Source: Nitrosospira sp. Is2 (GTDB lineage: Bacteria; Pseudomonadota; Gammaproteobacteria; Burkholderiales; Nitrosomonadaceae). Taken from it: DNA of 64,000 nucleotides. Under the pieces are notes generated by a model. That model saw only the letters and a program-made list of their open reading frames with translations, did not search any database and was not told the origin of the DNA. Positions within the stretch are counted from its first letter, which is position 1, and every line of letters begins with the position of its first letter. A program made the position numbers and the translations under genes. Below are positions 18,701-27,074 of this stretch, in pieces. The stretch lies in contig NZ_CP137134.1 of NCBI RefSeq assembly GCF_033095785.1, positions 2,852,001 through 2,916,000 of the forward strand, given 5' to 3'.

Positions 18701-18948
18701 GCGAGGCACGTTTCCGTCCGGTTCTGATAACCGCCGCGGCTACGATTCTGGGTCTGGCCCCGTTCCTTATCGCGACTGGCCTTGGCTCCGAGGTGCAGAA
18801 GCCGCTTGCGATTGTAGTGATCTGCGGCTTGATAACCGCCACGGTGATGACGAAAGTAGTGGTGCCGATGTTATATCGTTATTTCGATCCGCTTCCTGAT
18901 ATAGCTGATAGTAGCGTCCCTAAAGTAGTCGTTCCACAGCCCCATTGA
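15787..18948 (+). CDS. CusA/CzcA-family RND efflux permease
   Basis: The 1053-residue proton-driven pump has the RND plan of 12 membrane helices and two large periplasmic loops. The fourth helix carries GLTIAIGLMVDPTVVVVEN: Asp412 and Glu419 of the heavy-metal pump relay are present, while the earlier acidic residue of CzcA is Ala406, as in CusA-type pumps. The N terminus (MLAAIVRLMLRQRLIVV, VDAFPDVTNIQVQV) is typical of the heavy-metal efflux family. Divalent ions or another substrate are possible; the metal is not determined by sequence reading. Confidence 0.9.
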   Translation: MLAAIVRLMLRQRLIVVVVSLALCAGGIYAAQNLSVDAFPDVTNIQVQVATVAVGRSPEEVERLITVPVEIAMTGLPGLVEMRSLNKSGLSLITLVFTDQTDVFFARQLVMERLIEVSSRLLPGITPVLGPVSTGLGEVYQYTIEHPDDGKRALTFEELMARRTIQDWVVRPMLRSIRGVAEVNSIGGHVKEYQVLVDPNRLRHYNLTLAAVDQALANNNANASGNILPLHSEQYLIRGVGLIRSLDDIRNIVLKEVEGVPVYVRDVAEVQFGGEVRLGASIKDGYTESVTGIVMMLRGGNAKDIVGRVKEKVAEVNERGLLPGGLQIVPFYDRTVMVDAALHSVYKVLIEALVFVILVMVICLGNMRVSLVVCATLIITPLVTFMIMNYYGIPANLMSLGGLTIAIGLMVDPTVVVVENIFLRLSHAPKDEPKAETIAKAAAEVGAPVIYGIIIIVLVFLPLMSLQGMEGKMFSPLAMTISISLLVALVVSVLLSPVLCDYALKGGAEEDTKLVAILKTLYLRLLYLALRNPKGTALVSIGSLVLAVGLFPLLGKSFIPIMREGAVTPVIIRVPSISLEEAIDLETEAMKLIAAIPGVTNVVSKIGRGESPADPASQNESDPIASLDLEGSGRSQQEIEEDIRRALEVLPGVNIALSQPIAQRVDEMVTGVRSQVAVKIFGDDLEELRKLSEQVARIVKSTRGARDLRIERLSGQQELTIDIDRRAIARHGLNVADVNELIATAVGGKAVSQVFEGERRFTLLLRFPERFRHDVEAIRELLLRPPGSGPPGSLLARGGQLVPLSAVAEIKVIDGPAIISREYAKRRVVVGANVHERDLGGFVAELQERAAKEIKLPPGYYFEWGGQFQNMERAMATLGIIVPITFAAIFFLLFMLFNSVKLALLIFTALPFASVGGVIGLFITGEYLSVPASVGFIAVWGVAILNGVVLISFIKELREQGLSVAEAVKTSCEARFRPVLITAAATILGLAPFLIATGLGSEVQKPLAIVVICGLITATVMTKVVVPMLYRYFDPLPDIADSSVPKVVVPQPH

Positions 18949-19063
18949 TCGTGCAGGATGCAAGCATTGAAGAAAAATCGCCGGGGCATACTGGGTTAGG
19001 TAACAGACCGACGGGTTCCCATGCCTTCGTTCGCCATAATATAAATTAATTTGTCCGGATATC

Positions 19064-19951
19064 GTGCCCTTATCTCCATCTTCTGCAACGGATAAAGCGA
19101 AAATCCTGGCCGAGGCACTGCCCTATATTCGGCGCTTTCACGGCAAGACGATTGTCATTAAATATGGCGGTAACGCCATGATCGAGGAAAACCTCAAGCA
19201 GGGTTTCGCCCGCGATGTGGTTTTGCTAAAACTGGTGGGAATGCACCCGGTCATCGTTCACGGGGGTGGACCTCAGATTAACGACATGCTGAAGCGGGTA
19301 GGCAAGCAGGGTGAATTCATCCAGGGAATGCGGGTAACCGATGCCGAAACAATGGACGTGGTTGAAATGGTGTTGGGAGGACTGGTTAATAAGGAAATCG
19401 TCAACCTCATCAATCAACACGGCGGCCTCGCAGTTGGTTTGACCGGCAAGGATGGCGGCTTTATCCGCGCAAAAAAAATGCTGATACAGGATCGGGAGCG
19501 AGTGGGTCAGTGGCTCGATATCGGGCAGGTGGGAGAGATCGAAAGTATTGACCCGGCCCTGATTGAACTACTTGAAACACGGGATTTCATACCGGTTATC
19601 GCGCCTATTGGCGTGGGTAGAAGTGGCGAATCGTACAACATCAACGCGGATCTGGTGGCGGGCGGGCTTGCGCGGGTGATTAACGCCGAGAAACTGATAC
19701 TCCTCACCAATACGCCGGGCGTGCTGGATAAGGATGGAAATTTATTGACCGGGTTGACAGCGACGAGGGTGGACGAACTGGTCGCCGATGGAACCATCTC
19801 AGGCGGCATGATACCCAAGATCGGCTCTGCGCTGGAGGCGGTAAAACTTGGCGTAAAATCCTGCCACATCATAGATGGGCGCGTGGAACACGGCCTGCTG
19901 CTCGAAGTGCTGACGGACGAGGGCGTTGGGACCCTTATAAGGTCAGACTAA
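19064..19951 (+). CDS. argB: Acetylglutamate kinase
   Basis: ArgB phosphorylates N-acetyl-L-glutamate in the second step of arginine biosynthesis. The 295-residue protein has the amino-acid kinase motifs TIVIKYGGNAM (phosphate binding), VIVHGGGPQIN and SYNINADLVAGGLA. The start is GTG at 19064, giving PLSPSSATDKAKILAEALPYIRRF, which fits the N-terminal helix of hexameric, arginine-inhibited forms (inference). It is followed by slmA at 173 nt. Confidence 0.95.
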   Translation: MPLSPSSATDKAKILAEALPYIRRFHGKTIVIKYGGNAMIEENLKQGFARDVVLLKLVGMHPVIVHGGGPQINDMLKRVGKQGEFIQGMRVTDAETMDVVEMVLGGLVNKEIVNLINQHGGLAVGLTGKDGGFIRAKKMLIQDRERVGQWLDIGQVGEIESIDPALIELLETRDFIPVIAPIGVGRSGESYNINADLVAGGLARVINAEKLILLTNTPGVLDKDGNLLTGLTATRVDELVADGTISGGMIPKIGSALEAVKLGVKSCHIIDGRVEHGLLLEVLTDEGVGTLIRSD

Positions 19952-20124
19952 CCTTCAGCTCGGCTTTATAGCCCGTACAGGCGGCACCCTGTGGGAGAAT
20001 TCTCATTGCTGCCATCCGGTTATCCGTTACTCCCGTACCTACCCCAGCCATGCAATCGCCAGTGTTTCCGGTTTCGTGCAGAGAGCCGGAATTTGAGTCA
20101 AAAAAATTACCGTAGCGAGATTCC

Positions 20125-20727
20125 ATGTCTGCCAAAGGCGAAAGAAAAGATCAAATTCTCCAGGTTCTCGCGCAAATGCTGGAGGAGCCGCGCGCGGTAA
20201 AGATCACCACAGCTGCGTTGGCAGCCAAACTGGAGGTTTCCGAGGCGGCGTTGTATCGGCACTTTGCCAGCAAGGCGCAGATGTTCGAAGGCTTGATCGA
20301 GTTCATTGAAGCCACGCTTTTCGGTCTTATCAATAAGCTAACGGACGATGAGAAAAGCGCAGTCCGGCAACTCGAGGGGATATCAGCCCTATTGCTTGGT
20401 TTCGCTCGAAAGAATCCGGGTATGACGCGCGTTCTGATCGGGGACGCGCTCATCAACGAGAATGACCGCCTGCAGACCCGCATCAATCAATTGCATGATC
20501 GGCTCGAGGCGACGCTAAAACAGGCATTGCGCTTCGGAGTGAGCGAAGGCGAAATTTCGTCGGAGCTGGACGTGGCTGCTGAGGCGAACCTGCTGATGTG
20601 TTATGTTACCGGGCGCTGGCACCAGTTTGCTAAAAGCGGCTACAAACGCGACCCGATGGAGCATTGGGAAGCGCAGCGCAGGGTGCTGTTCTCGAGTGCT
20701 GCCGCCGGGCGATTACGTCATCCATAG
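20125..20727 (+). CDS. slmA: Nucleoid occlusion factor SlmA
   Basis: SlmA is a TetR-family DNA-binding protein that blocks FtsZ ring assembly over the nucleoid. The 200-residue product has the N-terminal helix-turn-helix (ITTAALAAKLEVSEAALYRHFASKAQMFEGLIEF) and the all-helical dimerisation domain of the family. Length and the KGERKDQILQVLAQMLEEP start match SlmA. The argB-slmA order is common in proteobacteria. It converges with the reverse-strand moeB/thiF-type gene. Confidence 0.92.
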   Translation: MSAKGERKDQILQVLAQMLEEPRAVKITTAALAAKLEVSEAALYRHFASKAQMFEGLIEFIEATLFGLINKLTDDEKSAVRQLEGISALLLGFARKNPGMTRVLIGDALINENDRLQTRINQLHDRLEATLKQALRFGVSEGEISSELDVAAEANLLMCYVTGRWHQFAKSGYKRDPMEHWEAQRRVLFSSAAAGRLRHP

Positions 20728-20872
20728 CCGGTAATCTCGGTTAACCGTTGGGCCCGGAGCTAGAATGGGGCTAAAGTAGATGCGACGCGTTCACCCATGG
20801 CGCAAGCCGATACTCACCAACGTAGTGATAAGAACGTTTTCCTTGCGCGATCCACGCCACATGCCCCCTTAC

Positions 20873-21664
20873 TCATAGGCTAGCGCGCCCAAACTCACAG
20901 GTTTCTCCTGGATCCTCCGCGCCGCAAACTCTGCAGAATGGGTCTTTATTCAATTTAACGGAACGCCATTCCATCGACAAGCCGTCGAGTAGCAGCAGCC
21001 GACCATTCAGGGTTTGGCCGATGTCTAGCAGGATTTTAAGCGTTTCCACCGCCTGCACACTACCGATAACGCCTGTGAGCGGCGCAAACACGCCCATAAC
21101 AGCACAGCGCATATCCTGATCGTCGCCATAGTTGGGGAAGAGGCAGTGATAGCAGGGGCTGTGATTGTGGCGCAAATCGAATACGGCGACCTGTCCCTCG
21201 AAGCGGATGGCCGCGCCGGATACGAGCGGCTTTCTGGATATCATACAGGCGCGATTGATGGCGTAACGGGTCGAGAAGTTGTCGCTTGCATCCACCACCA
21301 CATCCGCATCTGTGACGAAGCGCAGCAGGGCTGCCTCGTCCATGCGCTGGTGCAACGCGACAACGTTGACTTCGGGATTGATTCCGGCAAGTGTCTTTTG
21401 TGCAGAGGAAGTCTTGGGAGCTCCGATACGATCCGTGCTGTGAGCGATCTGCCGCTGGAGATTGGTCAGGTCAACGGTGTCACTGTCACAAAGCGTCAGT
21501 TTACCCACTCCGCTCGCGGCGAGGTATATGGCGAGGGGAGAGCCCAGGCCACCCGTGCCAACCACAAGCACGTGGGACTTCAGTAGCGTTTCCTGGCCCT
21601 GTATGCCGATTTCGGGCAACAGAATGTGGCGACTGTAGCGCAGCAGCTGATCGTCATTCATCAT
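20873..21664 (-). CDS. moeB: MoeB/ThiF-family adenylyltransferase
   Basis: The family activates the C-terminal Gly-Gly of a sulfur-carrier protein (MoaD or ThiS) by adenylation for molybdopterin or thiazole synthesis. The 263-residue protein has LLRYSRHILLPEIGIQGQE, the nucleotide motif VLVVGTGGLGSPLAIYLAASGVG, SDTVDLTNLQRQ, DASDNFSTRYAIN and two CxxC zinc pairs (CYHC near 180 and CRVC near 250). It has no C-terminal rhodanese domain. MoeB and ThiF cannot be told apart from the sequence alone. It follows ctpA on the same strand after 217 nt. Confidence 0.88.
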   Translation of the reverse strand: MMNDDQLLRYSRHILLPEIGIQGQETLLKSHVLVVGTGGLGSPLAIYLAASGVGKLTLCDSDTVDLTNLQRQIAHSTDRIGAPKTSSAQKTLAGINPEVNVVALHQRMDEAALLRFVTDADVVVDASDNFSTRYAINRACMISRKPLVSGAAIRFEGQVAVFDLRHNHSPCYHCLFPNYGDDQDMRCAVMGVFAPLTGVIGSVQAVETLKILLDIGQTLNGRLLLLDGLSMEWRSVKLNKDPFCRVCGAEDPGETCEFGRASL

Positions 21665-21881
21665 TCACAGCTTGCGCCGTCAAAGAATTTCACGGTGATT
21701 GCTACTTGTGCAATCATAGGCTGCGCCAAGGCAACGGGAAAAGCAGAGGGGACAGCCATAGCGAGCGGCGCATTGCGCTGCAGCATGGATTGCCGCCGCC
21801 GAGCCCAGTCAAGGTGCTCAGCGGCTCACTCCCCCAGCGACGTTCTTATCTCTTCGTCTTTCGGGAGTGATGTGGCGGAAA

Positions 21882-23327
21882 TCAGTCGCTAACTTTGGCC
21901 GCGCTCTTCTTGGCGCCACCCTCCTTGAAGTAGTGCATTGCCTGCGTCAGCAGCAAATCTTCAGGGGAACCAAACTCGGCAGGGGGCTCGCGTTTTGTGT
22001 TCTTGTCGTCGCCGTTCGTCGGTTTTGGTGCCTTTGGTGCCGTGGGAGGTGTGACTGCTTCCTTGGCTTCAGGCTCCGGCTTAACTTCTTTCACTTCTTC
22101 CTTTTTGCCGTTCGGGAGATGGCGAGTCAGATCGGCTTCACGCAAGCGCTCCGTGTCATCTTTCGCCGCCTCGTCCAGGATGTCGGGCGTAATGCCCTTG
22201 GCCTGGATGGATTGACCATTGGGTGTGTAATAACGGGCAGTGGTGAGCTTTATGGCCGTGTTGTTGCCCAACGGCAAAATTGTTTGCACCGAGCCCTTTC
22301 CAAAAGTCTGGGTGCCCATTACGACGGAACGCTTGTGATCCTGGAGTGCGCCCGCGACAATCTCCGAAGCCGAAGCAGAACCGCCATTGACAAGCGTCAC
22401 CATCGGCACGGTCTTTATCTCTGGCGGCAGCCGCTTCAGGTAGTCGTTTTTTGTGTCACGCAGGTAGAATTCCGGACTGGCCTTGAGTTTCATCTTGGCG
22501 TCCTCAGTACGGCCGTCGGTATACACCACCAGCGAATTGGCGGGCAGAAAGGCCGCGGATACCGCTACCGCGCCATTCAGCAACCCTCCGGGATCGTTAC
22601 GCAGATCCAGCACCAGCCCTTTCATCGGCACGGTGCTCTCCTTGAATAATTTATCGATCGCCTTGGTCAGGTTTTCCCCGGTCTGCTCCTGAAACTGGGT
22701 GATACGAATATATGCGTAACCAGGTTCAAGCAGCTTCGATTTTACACTCTGGATTTTGATGACGGCCCGAACCAGTGTAAACACCAGCGGCTTGGTCTCG
22801 CCCTTGCGCAAGACCGTAAGGGTGATGGGCGTATTGGGTTTGCCGCGCATGCGCTTGATCGCATCGGTAAGAGAAAGACCCTTCACCGCCGTATCATCCA
22901 GCTTGATGATAAGGTCCCCCGTCTTGATGCCCGCGCGAAACGCCGGGGTATCCTCAATTGGCGAAATGACCTTTACGAAGCCGTCTTCCATGCTAACTTC
23001 AATACCGAGGCCGCCGAATTCGCCCTGGGTCCCGATTTGCAGTTCCTTGAAGGCATCCGCATCCAGATACGCCGAATGCGGGTCGAGGCCGGTCAACATT
23101 CCATTGATCGCCTCGGTGATCAGTTTCTTGTCCTGTACCGGCTCGACGTAATCGGTTTTGATGCGGCCGAATACTTCCGTGAATGCCCGCAGTTCCTCTA
23201 CCGGAAGCGGGTTCATGATTTCCTGCGTTTCTTCCTTGTTTGCGACAGCTGAAAAATTAAGGCTCAACATCACCCCGGCGATGACTCCGAAAGTGACCAA
23301 CCCGACTTGCCGCATCTTGTCACCCAT
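21882..23327 (-). CDS. ctpA: S41 family carboxy-terminal processing peptidase
   Basis: The 481-residue protein has an N-terminal signal or anchor (LVTFGVIAGVMLSLNFSAVA), a PDZ domain (about 95-175, with GGLGIEVSMEDGFVKV) and the S41 protease domain. The Ser-Lys dyad region is visible as VNGGSASASEIVAGALQDHKR followed by GTQTFGKGSVQTI. The C-terminal 80 residues are charged and Pro/Lys-rich. Such periplasmic proteases trim C termini and cell-wall enzymes. It lies 28 nt after envC on the same strand, as often found, which suggests a joint envelope role. Confidence 0.92.
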   Translation of the reverse strand: MGDKMRQVGLVTFGVIAGVMLSLNFSAVANKEETQEIMNPLPVEELRAFTEVFGRIKTDYVEPVQDKKLITEAINGMLTGLDPHSAYLDADAFKELQIGTQGEFGGLGIEVSMEDGFVKVISPIEDTPAFRAGIKTGDLIIKLDDTAVKGLSLTDAIKRMRGKPNTPITLTVLRKGETKPLVFTLVRAVIKIQSVKSKLLEPGYAYIRITQFQEQTGENLTKAIDKLFKESTVPMKGLVLDLRNDPGGLLNGAVAVSAAFLPANSLVVYTDGRTEDAKMKLKASPEFYLRDTKNDYLKRLPPEIKTVPMVTLVNGGSASASEIVAGALQDHKRSVVMGTQTFGKGSVQTILPLGNNTAIKLTTARYYTPNGQSIQAKGITPDILDEAAKDDTERLREADLTRHLPNGKKEEVKEVKPEPEAKEAVTPPTAPKAPKPTNGDDKNTKREPPAEFGSPEDLLLTQAMHYFKEGGAKKSAAKVSD

Positions 23328-23355
23328 TAAAGGTTCTCCACTATTGTTGCATCGC

Positions 23356-24579
23356 TCATTTTATTCTGACCCAGTTCAAAGGGTCAAACGGTTTGCCCTG
23401 ATGGCGCAATTCAAAATACAAACCGGGCTCCGCGTTGCCACCGCTGTTGCCCACCGAGGCAATTGTATCGCCCCCGCGAACGGAATCCCCGACTTGCTTG
23501 TGGTTAATTTCATTATTGCCGTAGAGGCTCATGTAGCTGTTGCCGTGATCGACGATCATCAGGTTGCCGAATCCTCTCAGCCAGTCCGCGAAGACTACGC
23601 GTCCGCCTGCGATCGCTTTCACATCACCGCCGGTAGCTGAGCGGATAAACAGTCCTTTCCACGTAACCCCTCCATCCGCACGTGGACCACCAAACCGATT
23701 GGCAAGTTCCCCACGCACCGGTAAACTCAGACGGCCCTTCAATGATGAGAAAGGGCTGCCGTCGGCGGATGCGTCGGGAAGCCTCTCGTTGCTGAGTAGT
23801 CCGGGGGTGGTGGCGCGGGGCGCACTGCGCTTTTTTTGCGCAAGCATCCTGGCGATCCGTTCTACCAAACGGGAAAGGCGCTCCTCGTCGCGTTTGAGCT
23901 TGCTGATTTCGCGCCGCTGCTGATCAGCTTGGGACGAGATGCGTTCGAGCAATTTGGCATGCTCGGTTTTTTCTTGTTCCAGATATTTTTTGTGCTCGGC
24001 TTGCTTCGCCTGGATGGCGCCGATTTCCAGGCTTTTTTCGCGGCTCTCGCGCGTGAGCGTACCCAGGCGTTGGACGTTCGCACGCAGCGCATTGATGTCT
24101 CCCAGGCGGGCGCGGGAGAGATAGCCGTAATAATGCAGGTTGCGTGCAATTTCGTTAGGGTCCTGCTGGTTAAGCAATAGACTCAGATATTCCGTTTGTC
24201 CGCCCCCGGTTAAGTACTGCCGATGAAGCAGTTTGCCCAGTCGCAACTGTTGCTCTTCTATATCCCTGGCGACTTGCTTTGACTGCGCCTGTATTTGGCT
24301 AAGCTTATTGTTGGCATCATGGTGCTCGCGTGTCAGCGCGGCGAGTTTACGATTGGCGGCGATAATGGCCCGCTCCGATTCCCGTAACGCATCGGCGACT
24401 TCTGATTTCGATTCTTCCGTATCCGCTAGCTCCTTCTGCAATGTTTCGATCCGGCCACGCAGCTGCTTCAGATCTTCGTTGTCGACCTTGGGCGCGGCAG
24501 CGAGTGGTTGCGAGAGGATGAGCGCGCAAGCCGGGATAAGCTTGCGAATAATGTTGAACCACGGATGAATACCAATCAA
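23356..24579 (-). CDS. envC: Murein hydrolase activator EnvC-like protein
   Basis: A 407-residue periplasmic protein with signal peptide (to about residue 28), a long coiled coil (about 30-260, rich in Glu, Lys, Arg and Gln) and a C-terminal LytM/M23 domain (about 290-405). The LytM domain lacks the usual zinc-ligand HxGxD pattern (TWKGLFIRS instead), as expected of EnvC, which activates amidases rather than cutting the wall itself. It forms a unit with ctpA and follows gpmA on the same strand. Confidence 0.9.
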   Translation of the reverse strand: MIGIHPWFNIIRKLIPACALILSQPLAAAPKVDNEDLKQLRGRIETLQKELADTEESKSEVADALRESERAIIAANRKLAALTREHHDANNKLSQIQAQSKQVARDIEEQQLRLGKLLHRQYLTGGGQTEYLSLLLNQQDPNEIARNLHYYGYLSRARLGDINALRANVQRLGTLTRESREKSLEIGAIQAKQAEHKKYLEQEKTEHAKLLERISSQADQQRREISKLKRDEERLSRLVERIARMLAQKKRSAPRATTPGLLSNERLPDASADGSPFSSLKGRLSLPVRGELANRFGGPRADGGVTWKGLFIRSATGGDVKAIAGGRVVFADWLRGFGNLMIVDHGNSYMSLYGNNEINHKQVGDSVRGGDTIASVGNSGGNAEPGLYFELRHQGKPFDPLNWVRIK

Positions 24580-24724
24580 GGCCGGGTTTTCAAAACGTAT
24601 CCGAACAAGTCATGCACAACACGTGGCAATAGCGTTATTCTGCGTGCAGTTTTCGAATTGCAACCAGGGGTCCCTGAATGCATTCCTGCATTCCTCCAAG
24701 GGATGAGGCGAACGAAACTCATGA

Positions 24725-25474
24725 CTAAGGGACAATTTTCCCCTGATTTGCCACTACTTGCATCGCCTGCTCGATTCTTGCCTGATCACCTAGATAATAG
24801 CTCCGTATAGGTTTCAGGCTTTCGTCCAGCTCGTATACAAGCGGAACGCCAGTGGGAATATTCAATTCCATGACCTCTTGCTCGGAAAGATTGTCCAGAT
24901 ACATGACAAGGGCACGCAAGGAATTGCCATGAGCAGTAATGAGTACGCGCTGTCCTGATTGGACCTGGGGCGCAATGGTTTCGTTCCAGTAGGGGAGAAA
25001 TCTCTTTACGGTGTCTTCCAGACACTCCGTCAGCGGAATCTCCTCAGGGGACAAATTGCGATAGCGGGGATCGAGTCCCGGATAGCGCGGGTCCTCCCGC
25101 GTGAGCGCGGGCGGCCTGATATTATAGCTGCGCCGCCAGATCAATACCTGTTCTTCGCCGTACCGAAGCGCAGTCTCTACCTTGTTCAAGCCTTGCAGCG
25201 CACCATAGTGGCGTTCATTCAATCGCCACGATAAATGAACCGGAATCCACATCTGGTCAAGTTCATCCAGGACTATCCACAGTGTGCGGATAGCGCGCTT
25301 CAATACCGAAGTGTAGGAAACGTCGAACGCAAATCCACTTTCCCGCAACAGCCTTCCAGCGTGTCTGGCCTCTTCCATGCCGGTAGCGGAGAGATCCACG
25401 TCGGTCCAGCCAGTGAAACGGTTCTCCTTGTTCCATGTGCTTTCTCCATGACGCAGGAGAATGAGTTTTTTCAT
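24725..25474 (-). CDS. gpmA: 2,3-bisphosphoglycerate-dependent phosphoglycerate mutase
   Basis: The enzyme interconverts 3- and 2-phosphoglycerate in glycolysis and gluconeogenesis. The 249-residue protein shows the histidine phosphatase motif LILLRHGESTWNKENRFTGW (phospho-His near residue 9), ERHYGALQG and ITAHGNSLRALV (second His). Length is typical for GpmA. It stands divergent from the rhodanese-like gene with 217 nt between them, so both promoters are likely in that gap. Confidence 0.96.
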   Translation of the reverse strand: MKKLILLRHGESTWNKENRFTGWTDVDLSATGMEEARHAGRLLRESGFAFDVSYTSVLKRAIRTLWIVLDELDQMWIPVHLSWRLNERHYGALQGLNKVETALRYGEEQVLIWRRSYNIRPPALTREDPRYPGLDPRYRNLSPEEIPLTECLEDTVKRFLPYWNETIAPQVQSGQRVLITAHGNSLRALVMYLDNLSEQEVMELNIPTGVPLVYELDESLKPIRSYYLGDQARIEQAMQVVANQGKIVP

Positions 25475-25691
25475 GTTATTCGTAAAAAAATTAAAATTTC
25501 CGCTTAGCGGCCGAAATAGTCAATTTTATTGTATTTTGGACCTTCCCGCATCATGGGATGACCGAATGTGTTACCGAATCCACACGCGGCGGTGCAAATC
25601 GCGGTTCGAGTGGTTCGTGGGCGCGCTCAGGGAATTACGTAATGTTCGCGTCTCTGATAAAATCCGGGGTCTATAACAGCGGGGAGTACGA

Positions 25692-26099
25692 GTGTCATTT
25701 ATTCAGAGTAATATTGCCTTAATCATGGCAGCGCTGGTAAGCGGCGCGTTGCTCATCTGGTCAGTTTTTCGCCCCTCAGGGAAAGAAGTTGACACGCTGG
25801 TGGCGGTCCAGCTCATCAATTACAAGGAGGCCCTGGTTCTCGATGTACGCGAAGCAAGCGAATATGAGGCAGGTCACGTGCCCAATTCAAAGCACATCCC
25901 CGGTGATAAACTTGAACAGCGTATTTCGGAACTGGAGAAATTCAAAGATAAGCCTATTGTGCTGATTCACCGAAGTGGGGTTCATACCACCGGGAAAGCC
26001 GGCGGAATACTGCGCAGCCACGGGTTTACGCTTGTTCATGATCTTACGGGCGGGATCGATGCATGGCGGCAGGGAAATCTACCGATAGTGAAGAAATAA
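25692..26099 (+). CDS. Membrane-anchored rhodanese-like protein without catalytic cysteine
   Basis: A 135-residue protein starting at GTG 25692, with an N-terminal membrane helix (NIALIMAALVSGALLIWSVF) and a rhodanese domain (about 35-130: VLDVREASEYEAGHVPNSKHIP, GGIDAWRQGNLPI). The active-site loop reads LIHRSGVHTTGKAG: His93 stands where rhodaneses have the catalytic cysteine. It therefore probably does not transfer sulfur by the usual cysteine persulfide route. It lies 12 nt before grxC and close to secB, a common betaproteobacterial order. Confidence 0.88.
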   Translation: MSFIQSNIALIMAALVSGALLIWSVFRPSGKEVDTLVAVQLINYKEALVLDVREASEYEAGHVPNSKHIPGDKLEQRISELEKFKDKPIVLIHRSGVHTTGKAGGILRSHGFTLVHDLTGGIDAWRQGNLPIVKK

Positions 26100-26111
26100 C
26101 GGGACGCATTA

Positions 26112-26369
26112 ATGGTAAAGGTAGTTATGTACTCCACTGCTTTCTGCCCCTATTGCATAATGGCGGAGCGCCTGCTGCTGGCCAGGGGAGTGACGGAAAT
26201 AGAAAAAATTCGTATCGATCTTGAGCCGGCGAAGCGTGCTGAAATGATGGAAAAGACGGGGCGGCGCACCGTTCCGCAGATATATATCGGCGAAACCCAT
26301 GTCGGTGGCTACGACGATCTGGCGATGCTTGACCGAAAGGATGGGTTGGTTAAGCTCCTTGCGATCTGA
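26112..26369 (+). CDS. grxC: Glutaredoxin 3
   Basis: Glutaredoxins reduce disulfides and protein-glutathione mixed disulfides with glutathione. The 85-residue protein has the active site CPYC (residues 12-15), TVPQIYIGETHVGG with the cis-proline, and YDDLAMLDRKDGL at the C terminus. Size and motifs fit GrxC. It sits between the rhodanese-like gene and secB. Confidence 0.95.
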   Translation: MVKVVMYSTAFCPYCIMAERLLLARGVTEIEKIRIDLEPAKRAEMMEKTGRRTVPQIYIGETHVGGYDDLAMLDRKDGLVKLLAI

Positions 26370-26584
26370 ATGCCGGATATACGCCGGAGCATGCGCCCTG
26401 GATTTAAGGTTCCGGACTTGACGGCCGGGATCCCGCGTTGCGGCGCACTTTTTAGCAGATTGACGTGTTTCGTGGCTGGGCTCTGCATTTTCCCTTGCAA
26501 ATGTTTCCCTTTGGGAATAGTTACTTCCGCCATGCAACTTCACCTTAATCCTCGCATTTTTGACTACTCTTAATGGAATCCAAC

Positions 26585-27073
26585 ATGAGCGAGCAGCAGC
26601 CGGTTTTCAGCATTGAAAAAATCTATGTAAAGGATCTCTCGCTGGAGATACCCAACGCACCGAGAATCTTTCTTGAACGGGAAGCACCCGAGGTGAACAT
26701 TCAATTGCATACCAAGGGTGAGCGCATCGACGAGGGCATGTACGAGGTTGTATTGACGACGACCGTTACTGCGAAGGTTAAGGAGAAAACCATGTTTCTG
26801 GTGGAGGTGCAGCAGGCGGGGGTTTTTCAGATAAGACACGTGCCCGAAGCCGATTTGGACCCCGTGCTGGGCATCGCGGGGCCGACGATTCTCTTTCCCT
26901 ACCTGCGGGAAACGGTTTCGGATGTGGTTACGCGTGCCGGGTTTCACGCGGTTATATTGAATCCGGTGAATTTTGAAGCGCTTTACTATCAGGGGAAACA
27001 GCAACCGGATAAGGATGCGAAAGCGCCGGAAGCGCCGGAAAATATCGACGATACGCAAAAAATAACTCATTGA
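26585..27073 (+). CDS. secB: Protein-export chaperone SecB
   Basis: SecB is a cytosolic tetrameric chaperone that keeps preproteins unfolded and delivers them to SecA. The sequence shows FSIEKIYVKDLSLEIPNAP, the APILFPY-like segment PTILFPYLRETVSDVVTRAGF and NPVNFEALY near the C terminus, then a charged tail. ATG 26585 gives MSEQQPVFSIEKIY, 162 residues, and has GGA spaced before it. An upstream in-frame ATG at 26573 (4 residues longer) lacks a ribosome binding site. Confidence 0.93.
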   Translation: MSEQQPVFSIEKIYVKDLSLEIPNAPRIFLEREAPEVNIQLHTKGERIDEGMYEVVLTTTVTAKVKEKTMFLVEVQQAGVFQIRHVPEADLDPVLGIAGPTILFPYLRETVSDVVTRAGFHAVILNPVNFEALYYQGKQQPDKDAKAPEAPENIDDTQKITH

Positions 27074-27074
27074 A

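Noticed and set aside
21867..22649. 260-codon open frame on the + strand
   Set aside because: Antisense to ctpA, which has clear PDZ and S41 motifs; this frame has random composition.
23356..24579. EnvC-like protein as an active LytM endopeptidase
   Set aside because: The zinc-ligand pattern HxGxD is missing, so it was called an activator.
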